A DNA stretch of 64,000 nucleotides from Zychaea mexicana (taxonomy: Eukaryota; Mucoromycota; Mucoromycetes; Mucorales; Lichtheimiaceae): NCBI RefSeq assembly GCF_025766255.1, contig NW_026516719.1:1-64000 (forward strand), given 5' to 3'. The notes beneath the pieces are model-generated. The model was not told the DNA's origin and did no database searches. It saw nothing but the letters and a program-made list of their open reading frames with translations. The translations under genes and the position numbers were made by a program. Each line of letters starts with the position of its first letter. Positions within the stretch are counted from its first letter, which is position 1. Below are positions 1 to 9,780 of the stretch, piece by piece.

Positions 1-119
1 TCGACTGCGCGTTTTGCCCTTTATTCTTTTCTTTAGTCTTCATATTCATCTTTTGTACATTTGCAGTGTTTCTTTCATTATCACTTTTTACCTTTCTTTT
101 ATTTTTCATCCCGCTCGAG

Positions 120-840
120 TGTCCCTGTGGGTGTGCATAGTTGAAGGGAGCTAGTCGTGCACGACTGGCTCTTGCTCATCTTTTGTACAGTTGCAAAGTT
201 CTTTGTTTCATCTTGGTTTTTTATCTTCCTCAAAAACTGAAAGCGAGAGTGTGTGCAAAGAGGTACGTATATGTTCGCCGCTGACAGACCTTTGTGCTAT
301 TTCTTTTATTTGTAGGAACTGTGGAGGAGTAGGTTCTGTCGGGAACTGAGGCTTGTGGACAAGAAAGGGAGAGGTGTAGGTTCTGCCGGGAACTGAGGCT
401 TGCGGAAAACAAGGGAGGGCAACCTCCCTTGTGGGTACGTATATGTTCGCCGCTGACAGACGTTTGTGCTATCATATTTCTTTTATTTGTAGGAACTGTG
501 GAGGAGTAGGTTCTGTCGGGAACTGAGGCTTGTGGACAAGAAAGGGAGAGGTGTAGGTTCTGCCGGGAACTGAGGCTTGCGGAAAACAAGGGAGGGCAAC
601 CTCCCTTGTGGGTACGTATATGTTCGCCGCTGACAGACGTTTGTGCTATCATATTTCTTTTATTTGTAGGAACTGTGGAGGAGTAGGTTCTGTCGGGAAC
701 TGAGGCTTGTGGACAAGAAAGGGAGAGGTGTAGGTTCTGCCGGAACTGAGGCTTGCGGGGAACAAGGGAGGGCAACCTCCCTTGAGGAACGAAGGATTCA
801 TAAAAGTCGGTCGACTTGTCAGGCAACATCAAATAAACTT
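120..840 (+). ncRNA. candidate spliced non-coding transcript built from the 177-bp units
   Basis: On the plus strand, splice-like signals in each unit would give introns at 263-315, 435-492 and 612-669. The exons would be 316-434 and 493-611 (119 nt each) and a last exon from 670. An AATAAA lies at 832-837. All three frames of the 119-nt exon contain stops, so a spliced plus-strand product would be non-coding and would carry up to three GCAA hairpins. I do not recognise the RNA: it lacks paired snoRNA C/D boxes and is not a tRNA or known snRNA. The promoter and 5' end are unknown. Transcription is inferred only from splice-signal periodicity. The alternative is a plain minisatellite or a minus-strand repeat protein. 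Confidence 0.3.
263..785. repeat. three tandem 177-bp units (intron-like + exon-like)
   Basis: Three head-to-tail units start at 263, 435 and 612. The spacing is 172 then 177 bp; the first unit lacks 5 bp. Each has a 53-58 bp segment that begins GTACGT, contains GCTGAC (a fungal branch-point-like hexamer) and ends in a T-rich tract plus TTTGTAG. A 119-bp segment follows. Inside that segment, TAGGTTCTG(T/C)CGGGAACTGA occurs twice. It ends in a perfect hairpin: a 9-10 bp stem closed by a GCAA tetraloop (409-432, 586-609, 763-784). Units 1-2 and 2-3 are almost identical, so the duplication is recent or homogenised. The third copy lacks one G in the second internal repeat and diverges after the hairpin. 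Confidence 0.93.
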
Positions 841-3617
841 GGTTTCTTATTGTACTTTCTTAAATAATGTAATTGTGACTATTGGGCAGATCGAGTGACG
901 ATTGTAATAAACGCGATCTTTATTTTTACATCTTCCTACTGCCATTGCGCTTGGTACTTGTTGGTGCTTTCTCTGGAGCAGTTATGTAGTTGCAAATGAG
1001 CCTTTTTGTGCTTGAGTCGTCGAGAAAACCGTAGGCTGTGCATTCGCATGTGTGCTCTCAAAAACAATACAGCTGGTTTACCTTCACGACTATACCAACA
1101 ATGATTGCAAATTGCTGGTGGCAAAATAAATAACCGTATCGCAAAGCAAACAGACCATCCCCATATTCACATATACACGAACCAGATCGCCAACCCAAAC
1201 TAAATGATGTTTGCCTTGATTTCTTTGCAGTATAAAAGGCCCAGTACATAAGCTCATTAGGGAAGTTACATAATCCAACTTGTTGGGTCTTGCCACCAAT
1301 CTCTCATGCTACTGTCTCTCAACATTACTGCTACTGATACACGTATACTAGTAATACTCATAGATAGATTGAATATGGAATGTATCATCACTGCTTAAGA
1401 TTATAACAAGTTATCCCGTCAAGTTATTGATGTTTCTTATCTACAATAGCTTTCAACGGCGCCAAACTTGCCAAGTTTTTAGAAGCGCATTGTTTTGTGC
1501 TGCTATTGATGAGTCAAAATAATAATGTTGTGCTTAACTTTTATCTATTACATTTCAAGTAGAAGCCATTTCAGTTTACCCCCTTCCCTTCTTTTGTCTT
1601 TCAATGATCGCTGGCGGTACTACTATATCAAACTACACCAATATCCGTATCCGGCAAGCCAGTATTCTAAAAGACATCCAGAAATGTGTTGACGTCCATA
1701 TAATTTTTTTGTGAGCGTCCAAGCCTCGAGTACATAAATACATTACATGGAGCTATACTACTGAAATTCTTCATGCAATCTAACGAAGCCACTCGCCCGT
1801 CGTTCTTCTTTGGGGCAGCGGTGCGTTAGTGGCTGCTTCCTTTTTTTTTCTTAGGAACTCGTCCGCTTTGTTTACACGGCTAACGGTCATACCAACTGTT
1901 TTGCAACAACCAACCCACGAACCCCTTTCCATTTATCTCATATATATGTATTTAAGGTCGTGCTGCTGGATCATATTTTATCAACATACACATGGCACTC
2001 TTGATCTTTTTAATTTTATGACGCCGTGATCTACTTTCAACAACATATGATAGACTTATTAATGTTTGGCAATCACAAGTCTTTACGAAGTAGAATTGTC
2101 ATGTTGAGGTTTAGAGTGTGGGATGTATTAAAATCACAATGTATATTCCTTCACGGGTGGAATTGAATAAAAGGTTGAGAACATAAATATCATATCTATA
2201 TTAATAAAAATCTTTAAAGTTAGCTCTTTTTTGTACCGCACAAGGTTATTAACAAACCTTCACGAAAACCAAACTCTAAAGAGCAGCAACAACGCAGCCA
2301 AGCAACTGAATGGATCGGCAGACCCTTGAACAGGTTCAGCGAAAAGATTTGCTGTACACAACTATGGTACTAGTTTGAGAAGGTCGGTACAACAGATATT
2401 CTGCCCATTTCATCATTCTTGCCACAGCATGCTTATGTTCTTTCTATCTTCCAACACTGCTTGAGCAAAGACAAGGCCGCTATAAGGCTAAGGAGAATGA
2501 CCGACATTTCACTTTGTCAAAAGTGAGAAAAGACATTGCTAGACCAGCGACGGAGAGAGTAGTTTTTGTGCCCTATGATGATGTCTATTCGGACAATCAG
2601 CGCTTGTGCGGACACCTTTCACGCAAACAACAAGCTGCTTCTGTGCATAGTATATCTCTTGAAAAGGTTGAGTCACTAGTGGTATACAAGTGGCTTCTTT
2701 TAACAATGGCGGGCAAAATCTTGCTGCTGTTATATGCTTGGACCACACACAGTGGGCCGAGGCTTTTTATCATGATTGTGGTTAGAATTATATCTATTTA
2801 TATATGTGACCAATACAGGGAATTGTTATTTTTACCATTTACGAAATTAAAAATGGTACCATCTCGTGACAAATATTGCTTAATTGCTCTTGGCTATACC
2901 GTAAAAGTAGCAATGATGGTAGCATTTTGGAAAGACTGGAAAACGGATCAGTAGTAAATAGTCGTCAATAAGTTTAAGGAAGAAATGAAACAAGACTGAA
3001 CCGGAGATTCCGATCAGCCAAGGGAGCCTTCTTGTAATTCTTTTTTATTTTCTTCGGGCTGATGTGCGGGGATTTGATGCCGGCTCGTCATTAACAATAG
3101 GGCTACTCTTGTCACGGAAACACGGCATAGTGTTTTCCTGAAGAGATGAAAAAGTGTTACAGTTGTCTCAACGAAAACCATGTATACATCTCCCATCTTA
3201 CAGCACGCTAGCAAGTCTTCTAGACGGCTTATCGTTTCCAGGTTAGTAATGTGAGAGAAGACAAACAACTACAGCACCAAACAAGCAATGGCTTTGATAA
3301 CGGGGACCTGTGAAGAGTGGCCCATCAATGTTTACAATTGAAACATAAGCAAGAAGTCCTCCCGGGCTAATGTTACACAGGACATCTTGTGCGCTTCGGC
3401 TCCAAGAGAATTGATGACAATTAAAGATGCTTTCGTATTTCTCGACGTTCTGCAGCTTGCAATTTGGGAGCCCGCGGGACTTTCTTGCGTTTCCCTGTGT
3501 GCAAGGCCAGAGAGAGAAAATAATAAACGTTCCTTCTTTTCTTTCCTCTACCTCGTTTTACCAATATACCTTTCTGTCTCTTCTTTCTCTTCTCTCGCTC
3601 TCCCTCTGAGTATTTCC
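841..3617. other. 2.8 kb without a supported gene
   Basis: AT-rich sequence with only short, interrupted reading frames. The longest plus-strand frame (2514-2954) starts at TTG rather than ATG, has biased composition and matches no family I know. The 3' end is the promoter of the membrane protein that follows and is pyrimidine-rich at 3535-3605 (many TTCTCT and CTCGCTC runs), as is common upstream of fungal start codons. Confidence 0.6.
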
Positions 3618-4243
3618 ATGAGTAGACTATTATTCCTGTTTTGTTTTGCCGTTCTCTCAACCGCAAGTCCTGTCGCCATTCCTGCTCCGTACGTAATATG
3701 TCCTTTTTTAATTGACAAAATAGACCAAAAACTCATTATTTTCCCCGATTTAGACATGCAAAACGAGCAGCCCAACAAAGCGTCGAAGACGAGGGACGAA
3801 CAGCGTTTCCTCAGTCTGCACACCACACCGAAGCGTTCAACGTAGTTCACGTTATTGCTGCTGTGGTTGGCATCGTGGGTGCAGCAGCAGTAGCGGTCAT
3901 TGCCTTTATCATGTGCCGTCGTCGACGCCGTCAGCAACAACAGCAGCAGCAGCAGCGAAATAGCGCTATTATCTCGACCGCGATGGAACAAGCGTCTGTG
4001 CCACGACCAATATCTTCATCTTCTGCAAACTCCTCTGCCACGCCAGCAGCCACGCCACAGTCATCATCCCAATACCAACAACACCAGCTACAGCCCGTCA
4101 AATCAATAAGTACCTTTGATCAGTTTGCAAGCGCATACTGTCACGACGAACGACAAGGTGCAGACTCAACGCTTCGCCACAATAACAACGATACCCCCTT
4201 CATTCCACTGCCATCACCGCCACCGCCACCATATAGGCCGTAA
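3618..4243 (+). CDS. small single-pass membrane protein with C-terminal PPPY motif
   Basis: Two exons (3618-3688, 3754-4243) encode about 186 aa. The 65-nt intron starts GTACGT and ends TTTAG. Residues 1-17 (MSRLLFLFCFAVLSTAS) look like a cleavable signal peptide. A short ectodomain of about 35 residues follows, then a hydrophobic Val/Ala/Ile/Gly-rich span at about 54-78. Five arginines (79-83) act as a stop-transfer signal, and eight glutamines follow (84-91). The cytoplasmic tail is Ser/Pro/Gln-rich and disordered, ending PPPPPYRP. That contains PPxY, the ligand for WW domains of Nedd4/Rsp5-type ubiquitin ligases or their adaptors. The topology predicts a type I protein in the secretory or endosomal path. 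I recognise no family. Function as an Rsp5 adaptor or substrate is an inference from the tail only. It converges on the oxidase gene at 4623. Confidence 0.78.
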
Positions 4244-4622
4244 AAAAGTGGAGGTCTCTTTCTTTTTACTTTTGCATCTTGTAAATATCACCGTTCATTT
4301 TTGTATTCCCCGCCCCTTCCAACACCATTCATTGTTAAGCAGCACAACATCTACATACAGCACATACTTTTGCAAAGTATCTTTCTTGTAAACCGTGAAT
4401 ACACTGGTGTTCTTCAATGCATCGTTATGATAAAAATTTAACTGTATTATTACGATCAAGGGGTGTGTGTGGACGCCTGCAAGTGGGGGAACAGGAGGAT
4501 ACAAATGCACTGGGCAAACATATGCAAAAAAACAATTCTAACTGATATAGAATAGACTAAAAATGAGACGATGATAAAGTTAAATGCATGAAAGTGGTAT
4601 ATAAACATTACAGCACAGCAGC
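4244..4622. other. convergent 3' intergenic region
   Basis: The shared 3' flank of the membrane-protein gene (+) and the lactone oxidase gene (-). AT-rich, with no further reading frame that I can support. Confidence 0.5.
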
Positions 4623-6418
4623 TCACAGCATGGCAGCAGATTGTAAAGGCTTCCCCGGCAAGATGTGTCGTTTCAAGTAATCGTTCAAGAACATTCCTTC
4701 AGGATCCACTTTCTCTCGCACGTTTAAAAAATCTTTGAGTCTTGGGTACGACGCACTAAGCATTTCGGCGGATTGGCCGTGAGCCTGATTTACAAAATAA
4801 TCCCAGTGTTAGCATATCCTCTCGATCCCTCTCAGATTTCAGTAGAGCTTGTTCGTAATGTTACCTTTGCCCAGTGAGGACGACCGCCATGTTTTCGCAT
4901 GATGCCTTCGTACGCTTTCCAGTACTTCTTGTACGGGACAGGGTTGCCATAAGGTCTGCAATGAATTCTGGTGAGTTTTGTGTGCTTTTGACATCGTATT
5001 GGGTCTCTTCAAGTTAAAAGCTTCTTTTCTTTCTCCGTATTACCTGTACATGATGACACCAATGTAGCAAGTCTTGCGCTTATAAGACGGACTCAACCAG
5101 ATATCGTCCTCGTTAACAAACCGAATCTCCACAGGGAAATGCACCTTGAGTTGTGCTGTGTTGATAAATTCGTCGAGCTCCTTCAATGCTTGAGGCGAAT
5201 TTTCCCACGGAATGGCCCATTCGTTCACGTATTGCGGGAACAAGCAATCAAACATAAACACCTTGTACGAGTCGTCAATGACATGGATCGGCCGTGTGTG
5301 AATGGTATCAAACATGAAGCGTGTGATCGATGGAATAAACGATGGACGATAACGTGCGGCATTTAGCATAAACTGGTACACATGGACACCCAAACCACGT
5401 TCAAGGAGCCAGTTGGATGTAGGCAAGACAGCAGGCTTCTCGGTGCGGTTAGCACGCCAGACGACACAATCGTTGGTGTGTGGCATCCACCAGACGCGAA
5501 CGTGTTCTGCTGAATGCACTACGTCGTCCCATTCTGCCAAAACATTGTCGAATCTATATGGCTTCTGGATAGCTTCCAAACGAAAGGCAGGTTCAACTTG
5601 GAGCGATACACGGGTGATGACACCCAATGCACCAAGACTGCAGCGTGCAGCTGCAAACAAGTCCGGGTTTTCGTGTGGCGAACAGCGTACGAGATCACCG
5701 TTCGCAGTGACCAATGTCATATCGCAAACCTTAAAAAAGCGAGAGAAGGGGTGGAAATCAGCTGACTGGAATCGATTGTGCTTTTGACAAGCAGTGTGCT
5801 CCACTGAATTATATTGTCCGCGTTTGGCTATTTACCATTGTTGATAGGCAACCAAATTCTGCGCCTGTACCATGCGTTGCCGTGGAAATAACACCTGCAA
5901 TGGTTTGATCGGAAATTGAGCCGAGATTGCTCAAGGCCAAACCATGTTCTTGAAGAATCGCATGCAACTTGTGTAAGCTCATGCCCGCTTCGACAGTTAC
6001 TGTAGAATCCCGCTTGTCCACTCGAAGCAATCCGTTCATATTGTCAATGTTGATCATAAATCCACGTGAGCATGCGAGATCGGAAGGCGAATGGCCACTG
6101 CCAAACACTTTGATCGGTTTGTTGTACTTTCGTGCCAGTTGAATGATCTGTAAATCAATCGCTTAATTTTCTCTCTTTCTCTCCATGCACACCTGTTAAA
6201 TGTACACTCTACGATCGAAAATTCATGTACAGTATTGAAAAATAAAAAGCAAAGATCTCGAGAGAAAATATTACCTTAACGACTTGGTTTTCTGTTGAAG
6301 GCTCAAACATTATCTCGCAAGTGCACGTAAAGGTCTTTGCCCAGTTTTGAAAGGTGTATTCCTCGGTGGCAATGGCCCGGAGCTCCGAGTCTAACTGCTT
6401 TGCACGCACTCGAGGCAT
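4623..6418 (-). CDS. ALO1: D-arabinono-1,4-lactone oxidase / L-gulonolactone oxidase family
   Basis: Five exons on the minus strand (6418-6275, 6147-5836, 5729-5044, 4955-4865, 4784-4623) encode about 464 aa. All introns are GT-AG. The FAD-binding PCMH domain carries [10 protein letters not shown]; its histidine (about residue 67) is in the position that covalently binds FAD in ALO/GULO enzymes. Further on are THGTGAEFG and a C-terminal ALO domain with GGRPHWAK, the family hallmark near residue 410. Yeast Alo1 makes D-erythroascorbate from D-arabinono-1,4-lactone and releases H2O2; animal GULO makes ascorbate. At 464 aa the protein lies between GULO (440) and yeast Alo1 (526), so substrate preference cannot be set from sequence. 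I see no obvious C-terminal TM anchor. In a fungus, erythroascorbate synthesis is the likelier role. Confidence 0.93.
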
Positions 6419-7381
6419 ATCGCTGTTTGCTGTTATCTTTCAAAAAAAGTGAAGAGAAAGAGTGAGAAAAACAAAAATTAAACGATGCAGAGCGGGCTCC
6501 TACTACTATTTTTTTTATCTATTTTTCGATCGTCGTTACAATGGGCTATTTATTCGATTTCGGTGATTCTCGTCCTCCGTGTCAGTGAGACGAGTCTGTG
6601 CGACAACCTCGTGTCATGATACTGCTCGCACATTAGATGCTTATCTGTTTGATCTCGATATATAGCATACACTATCCAGTACGAACGGATGGGAAGATCT
6701 CTCTAAATGCTTTTGTTTGCCGTTAATATAATTAAGAGAAAACATCGAGCTAGTAGATCCGTTACAGTTTAGCACTTCTTTGTCTCACCATCATCCGGAG
6801 ATGGTGTCCTGCAAAAGCACACGCGATTCTCATATCTTATTGACGCACGTGGTTCATCTGATAAAGACTCAGAGCTTCTTTTTGATGTTGCTGGCCTCCG
6901 CTATTCCGCATATTAGGCATAAAGTACGTTTTCGTCAACTGGTATCATTTGCGATCGACAATTAGCGTATGCTCGACATATGATAGCAGAGATAGCAGTA
7001 GGACGCGGACGAAAAGGCCAACTTCATCCCGTTACCATGATCTTCCATGTTCGGATTATTCTTGGTATTTCAACCCCCTCTAACGTTTTGAGGAATGAAA
7101 AGGATGACCCCAATATCAGATCAAAAGATTCACTATGGTTTGCCCCTACTCTGATACGAGTATGGTCTCCTCATCCATATTCTAGCGATCGTCCCTTTAA
7201 ACAAGATGGAGCCAAATGCGGCTGGAACAGTTAAAAAACTCTGTTGTTGACTGACAGCCAATCAAACTTTCCCAGGCTCCTTCCAGCCTTCTGACTCACT
7301 CTCCGGGCGGGCAAGCTTTAGGGTTGTGTTAACCCAGCTAGGCCTGTCAAGCTTCTCTTTTCTTACTACTAAAGATACACA
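6419..7381. promoter_or_regulatory. bidirectional promoter between lactone oxidase and P-protein
   Basis: A 963-bp gap between divergent genes. It holds two open stretches (6780-6965 and 6980-7234) with no family resemblance and no splice context. No operator-like repeat stands out. Confidence 0.4.
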
Positions 7382-9213
7382 ATGTCGGATTTGACATCGC
7401 TTAGAGAACGTATCGATTCACTTGACACCACGTTGGTCGATTTACTGAATGAGCGTGCCCAGGTGTCCTTAAACATTGGCGCCGCAAAGCGCAAAGCTAC
7501 TTCTCCCTCTGCAGCCGAGTAAGCTTCCGTGTCTCTCTCTCTATATATGTGCCACTCTCTCAAAAAAGTTACCACTCCTGTTTCGCTCAAATCAATTGTT
7601 GTTAAACTTAATCGTGTTCATTTTCTTTATAACGTGCAGCGAATCGTCAACACCTGAAAAGGACTCAAAAGAGCTTCACGTATATATGCCCGGACGCGAA
7701 AAAGAAGTATACGCAAAGGTAACAACAACAACTTATAACGTATAAATGATCTGGTTCTGAAATAGATGTTCCCCTTAATAGCTCGAAAGACTAAATCAAG
7801 GACCTTTAAACCATTCATCGCTCCACGCTATTTTCCGTGAGGTAGGCAGCTCTTATGTTTTAGCACCAACATAAGTTTCTAATTGATGGCGTTGTTCTGA
7901 CGAAATTTATGGTATGTAACGATAGATCATGTCAGCTTCAATCGCATTGCAAAAGGACGTATCGATTGCATATCTCGGCCCACCCGGCACATTCTCGCAT
8001 CAAGCCGCATATGAACGTTTGGGCGATAGCGTAGCATATGTTCCAGTAAAACAGATCTCTGGTATTGATTTGATCTACAAAACAAAGATTAGTTTGAGAG
8101 GGGATGTGGGTGAAACGTTGCGAGAGAAAGATGGGGTGATGATTTACTCTAATTCATTGACTCTTGCTTTCTATATGCATCTTCTTTTAATCAGCTGTCT
8201 TCGAAGCAGTCGAGAAAAAGACCACAACTTATGGCTTGGTACCTTTCGAAAACTCCACGTTCGGTACCGTTGTTGAGACTCTGGACAACTTTGTAAAGAC
8301 GAGCGTACGTGTCCGCGCTGAAACGTATCTTCCTGTAAGTAAAATTTTTGGTGATAAGAAACACAGGTATAAGTAGATAATGTATACACAAAATCTGTAA
8401 TATCAGTGTGATTGATGATGATGATGATGCTTTTTAAGGTTCATCAATGCTTGTTGTCAAATAGCAAGTTGGAAAAGATCTCCAAAGTATATAGTCATCC
8501 TCAGGTAAGAAAGCAATAATCACACGCAGAGCTTAAATGGGGAAAAAGGATTGCTTCATACTGTACGTTTATGATGGAAAATTAACGCCTATTTTATAAA
8601 TCATGGTAAAAGGGATTGGGTCAAACGCAACGATGGCTGTCGACAAATCTCCCGCACGCCAAACTTATTCCCGTCAAGTCTACTGCAGAGGCTGCCGAAC
8701 AAGCTGCTGCCGAACCAGGTGCCGCTGCTGTATGCAGTGAGCTGTGTTCCAGTCTATATGGCGTGGAAATTGTTGCCAAAGATATTGAGGACACTGCAGG
8801 TAAGCACTTGCTCTTAGATAGCAGCAAAAAGCAGTGGTAGTATACATGGAGAGAAAGGCTAAAGAATCGATCGCAAAAATGACATAGGCAACACGACCCG
8901 TTTCTTGATCATTGGCACGTCGTCTGACAACGCCACAGCGGATGATCATACACTGATCCATTTTACCGTCGACCATCGCCAGCCAGGTGCACTAGCTGAT
9001 GGACTAAAGGTGTTCAAGGACTATGATCTCAACTTGTTCAAGATTGACTCGCGCCCTAGCGGCCTACGCCCATGGCACTATGTGTTTGTGGTAGAATGCT
9101 CAGGCCATTTCAAAAACGAGCCGGTACAAAAGGCCGTCAAGGACTTGGAGCAGTATTGCTTGGACGTCGTGGTTCTGGGCAGCTTCCCCAATCAACGTCC
9201 TCAATCTGACTAA
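7382..9213 (+). CDS. PHA2: bifunctional chorismate mutase-prephenate dehydratase (P-protein)
   Basis: Eight exons (7382-7518, 7640-7718, 7782-7841, 7926-8061, 8195-8334, 8439-8504, 8613-8799, 8888-9213) give about 376 aa. Residues 1-100 are an AroQ chorismate mutase: LRERIDSLDTTLVDLLNER, then AAKRK, PGREKEV and IFREIMS. Arg8, Arg25, Lys36, Arg65 and Glu66 sit where family active-site residues are expected. Residues 105-278 are prephenate dehydratase: AYLGPPGTFSHQAA, VPFENSTFGTV and the catalytic NTTRFLIIG (270-278). The C-terminal ACT domain has DSRPSGLRPWHY, the phenylalanine-binding segment. The enzyme would convert chorismate to prephenate and then phenylpyruvate in Phe synthesis, with Phe feedback. 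Bacterial PheA has this fusion and a similar length (386). Yeast Pha2 has only the PDT and ACT parts, with mutase activity in separate Aro7. Confidence 0.95.
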
Positions 9214-9780
9214 GTGAAGATTGATAGATGTGTGTATGTTCTTGCTATTTCGTAAATACTTATTTATATTGCACCAGTAATTAAAAGCAGCAATGGCGCT
9301 TTCGCAACAAACAACGTAGTTCATATCTTGACTTCTTCCGTGCACTAAACTGCTAGAGCGTTGCACATCTATAGACAATCAGCGTAGTATCTTTGCACAG
9401 CAATAGAAGAGCAGACTAAGCTGTTTGTATTATATTATCACCAAATATGGTTATTTTTTCAGGCCATCTCTCGCGAAAAGCTAAAAGCGCGTAAAAGAGA
9501 GACTAAGCACCTTTCTATGCGTACATGCATTCTTCGAGCATGGATTTCATGGGTCAGTTCTGGCGTTCCTATTTTTTAATACTGGCGGGCAAATTCTGCA
9601 TTGATACAGAGATCCTGTCTGAATCAGGAAACCGTGGAAACACAATAACCCGAACGGGGTTCGTTTAAACACCGCGTAACGCAATCGCACACAAAAACCG
9701 ATCGTGCATGTCGTCTCGCTCTCTTTTTTTATTACACACGAGTAGTATACAGGACTAGTTATAACAACACAGAAAGGGAT
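9214..9780. promoter_or_regulatory. intergenic region upstream of the chloride exchanger
   Basis: It contains the 3' flank of the P-protein gene and the promoter of the CLC gene. A T-rich run lies about 55 nt before the CLC start (9723-9731). Nothing else stands out. Confidence 0.4.

Noticed and set aside
2514..2954. 146-codon plus-strand frame in the left spacer
   Set aside because: It starts at TTG rather than ATG, has mixed hydrophobic composition, no domain and no splice or promoter context.
8407..8432. TGATGATGATGATGATG run in a P-protein intron as a snoRNA C box
   Set aside because: It is a simple GAT triplet run just before the acceptor and has no D box downstream inside the intron.
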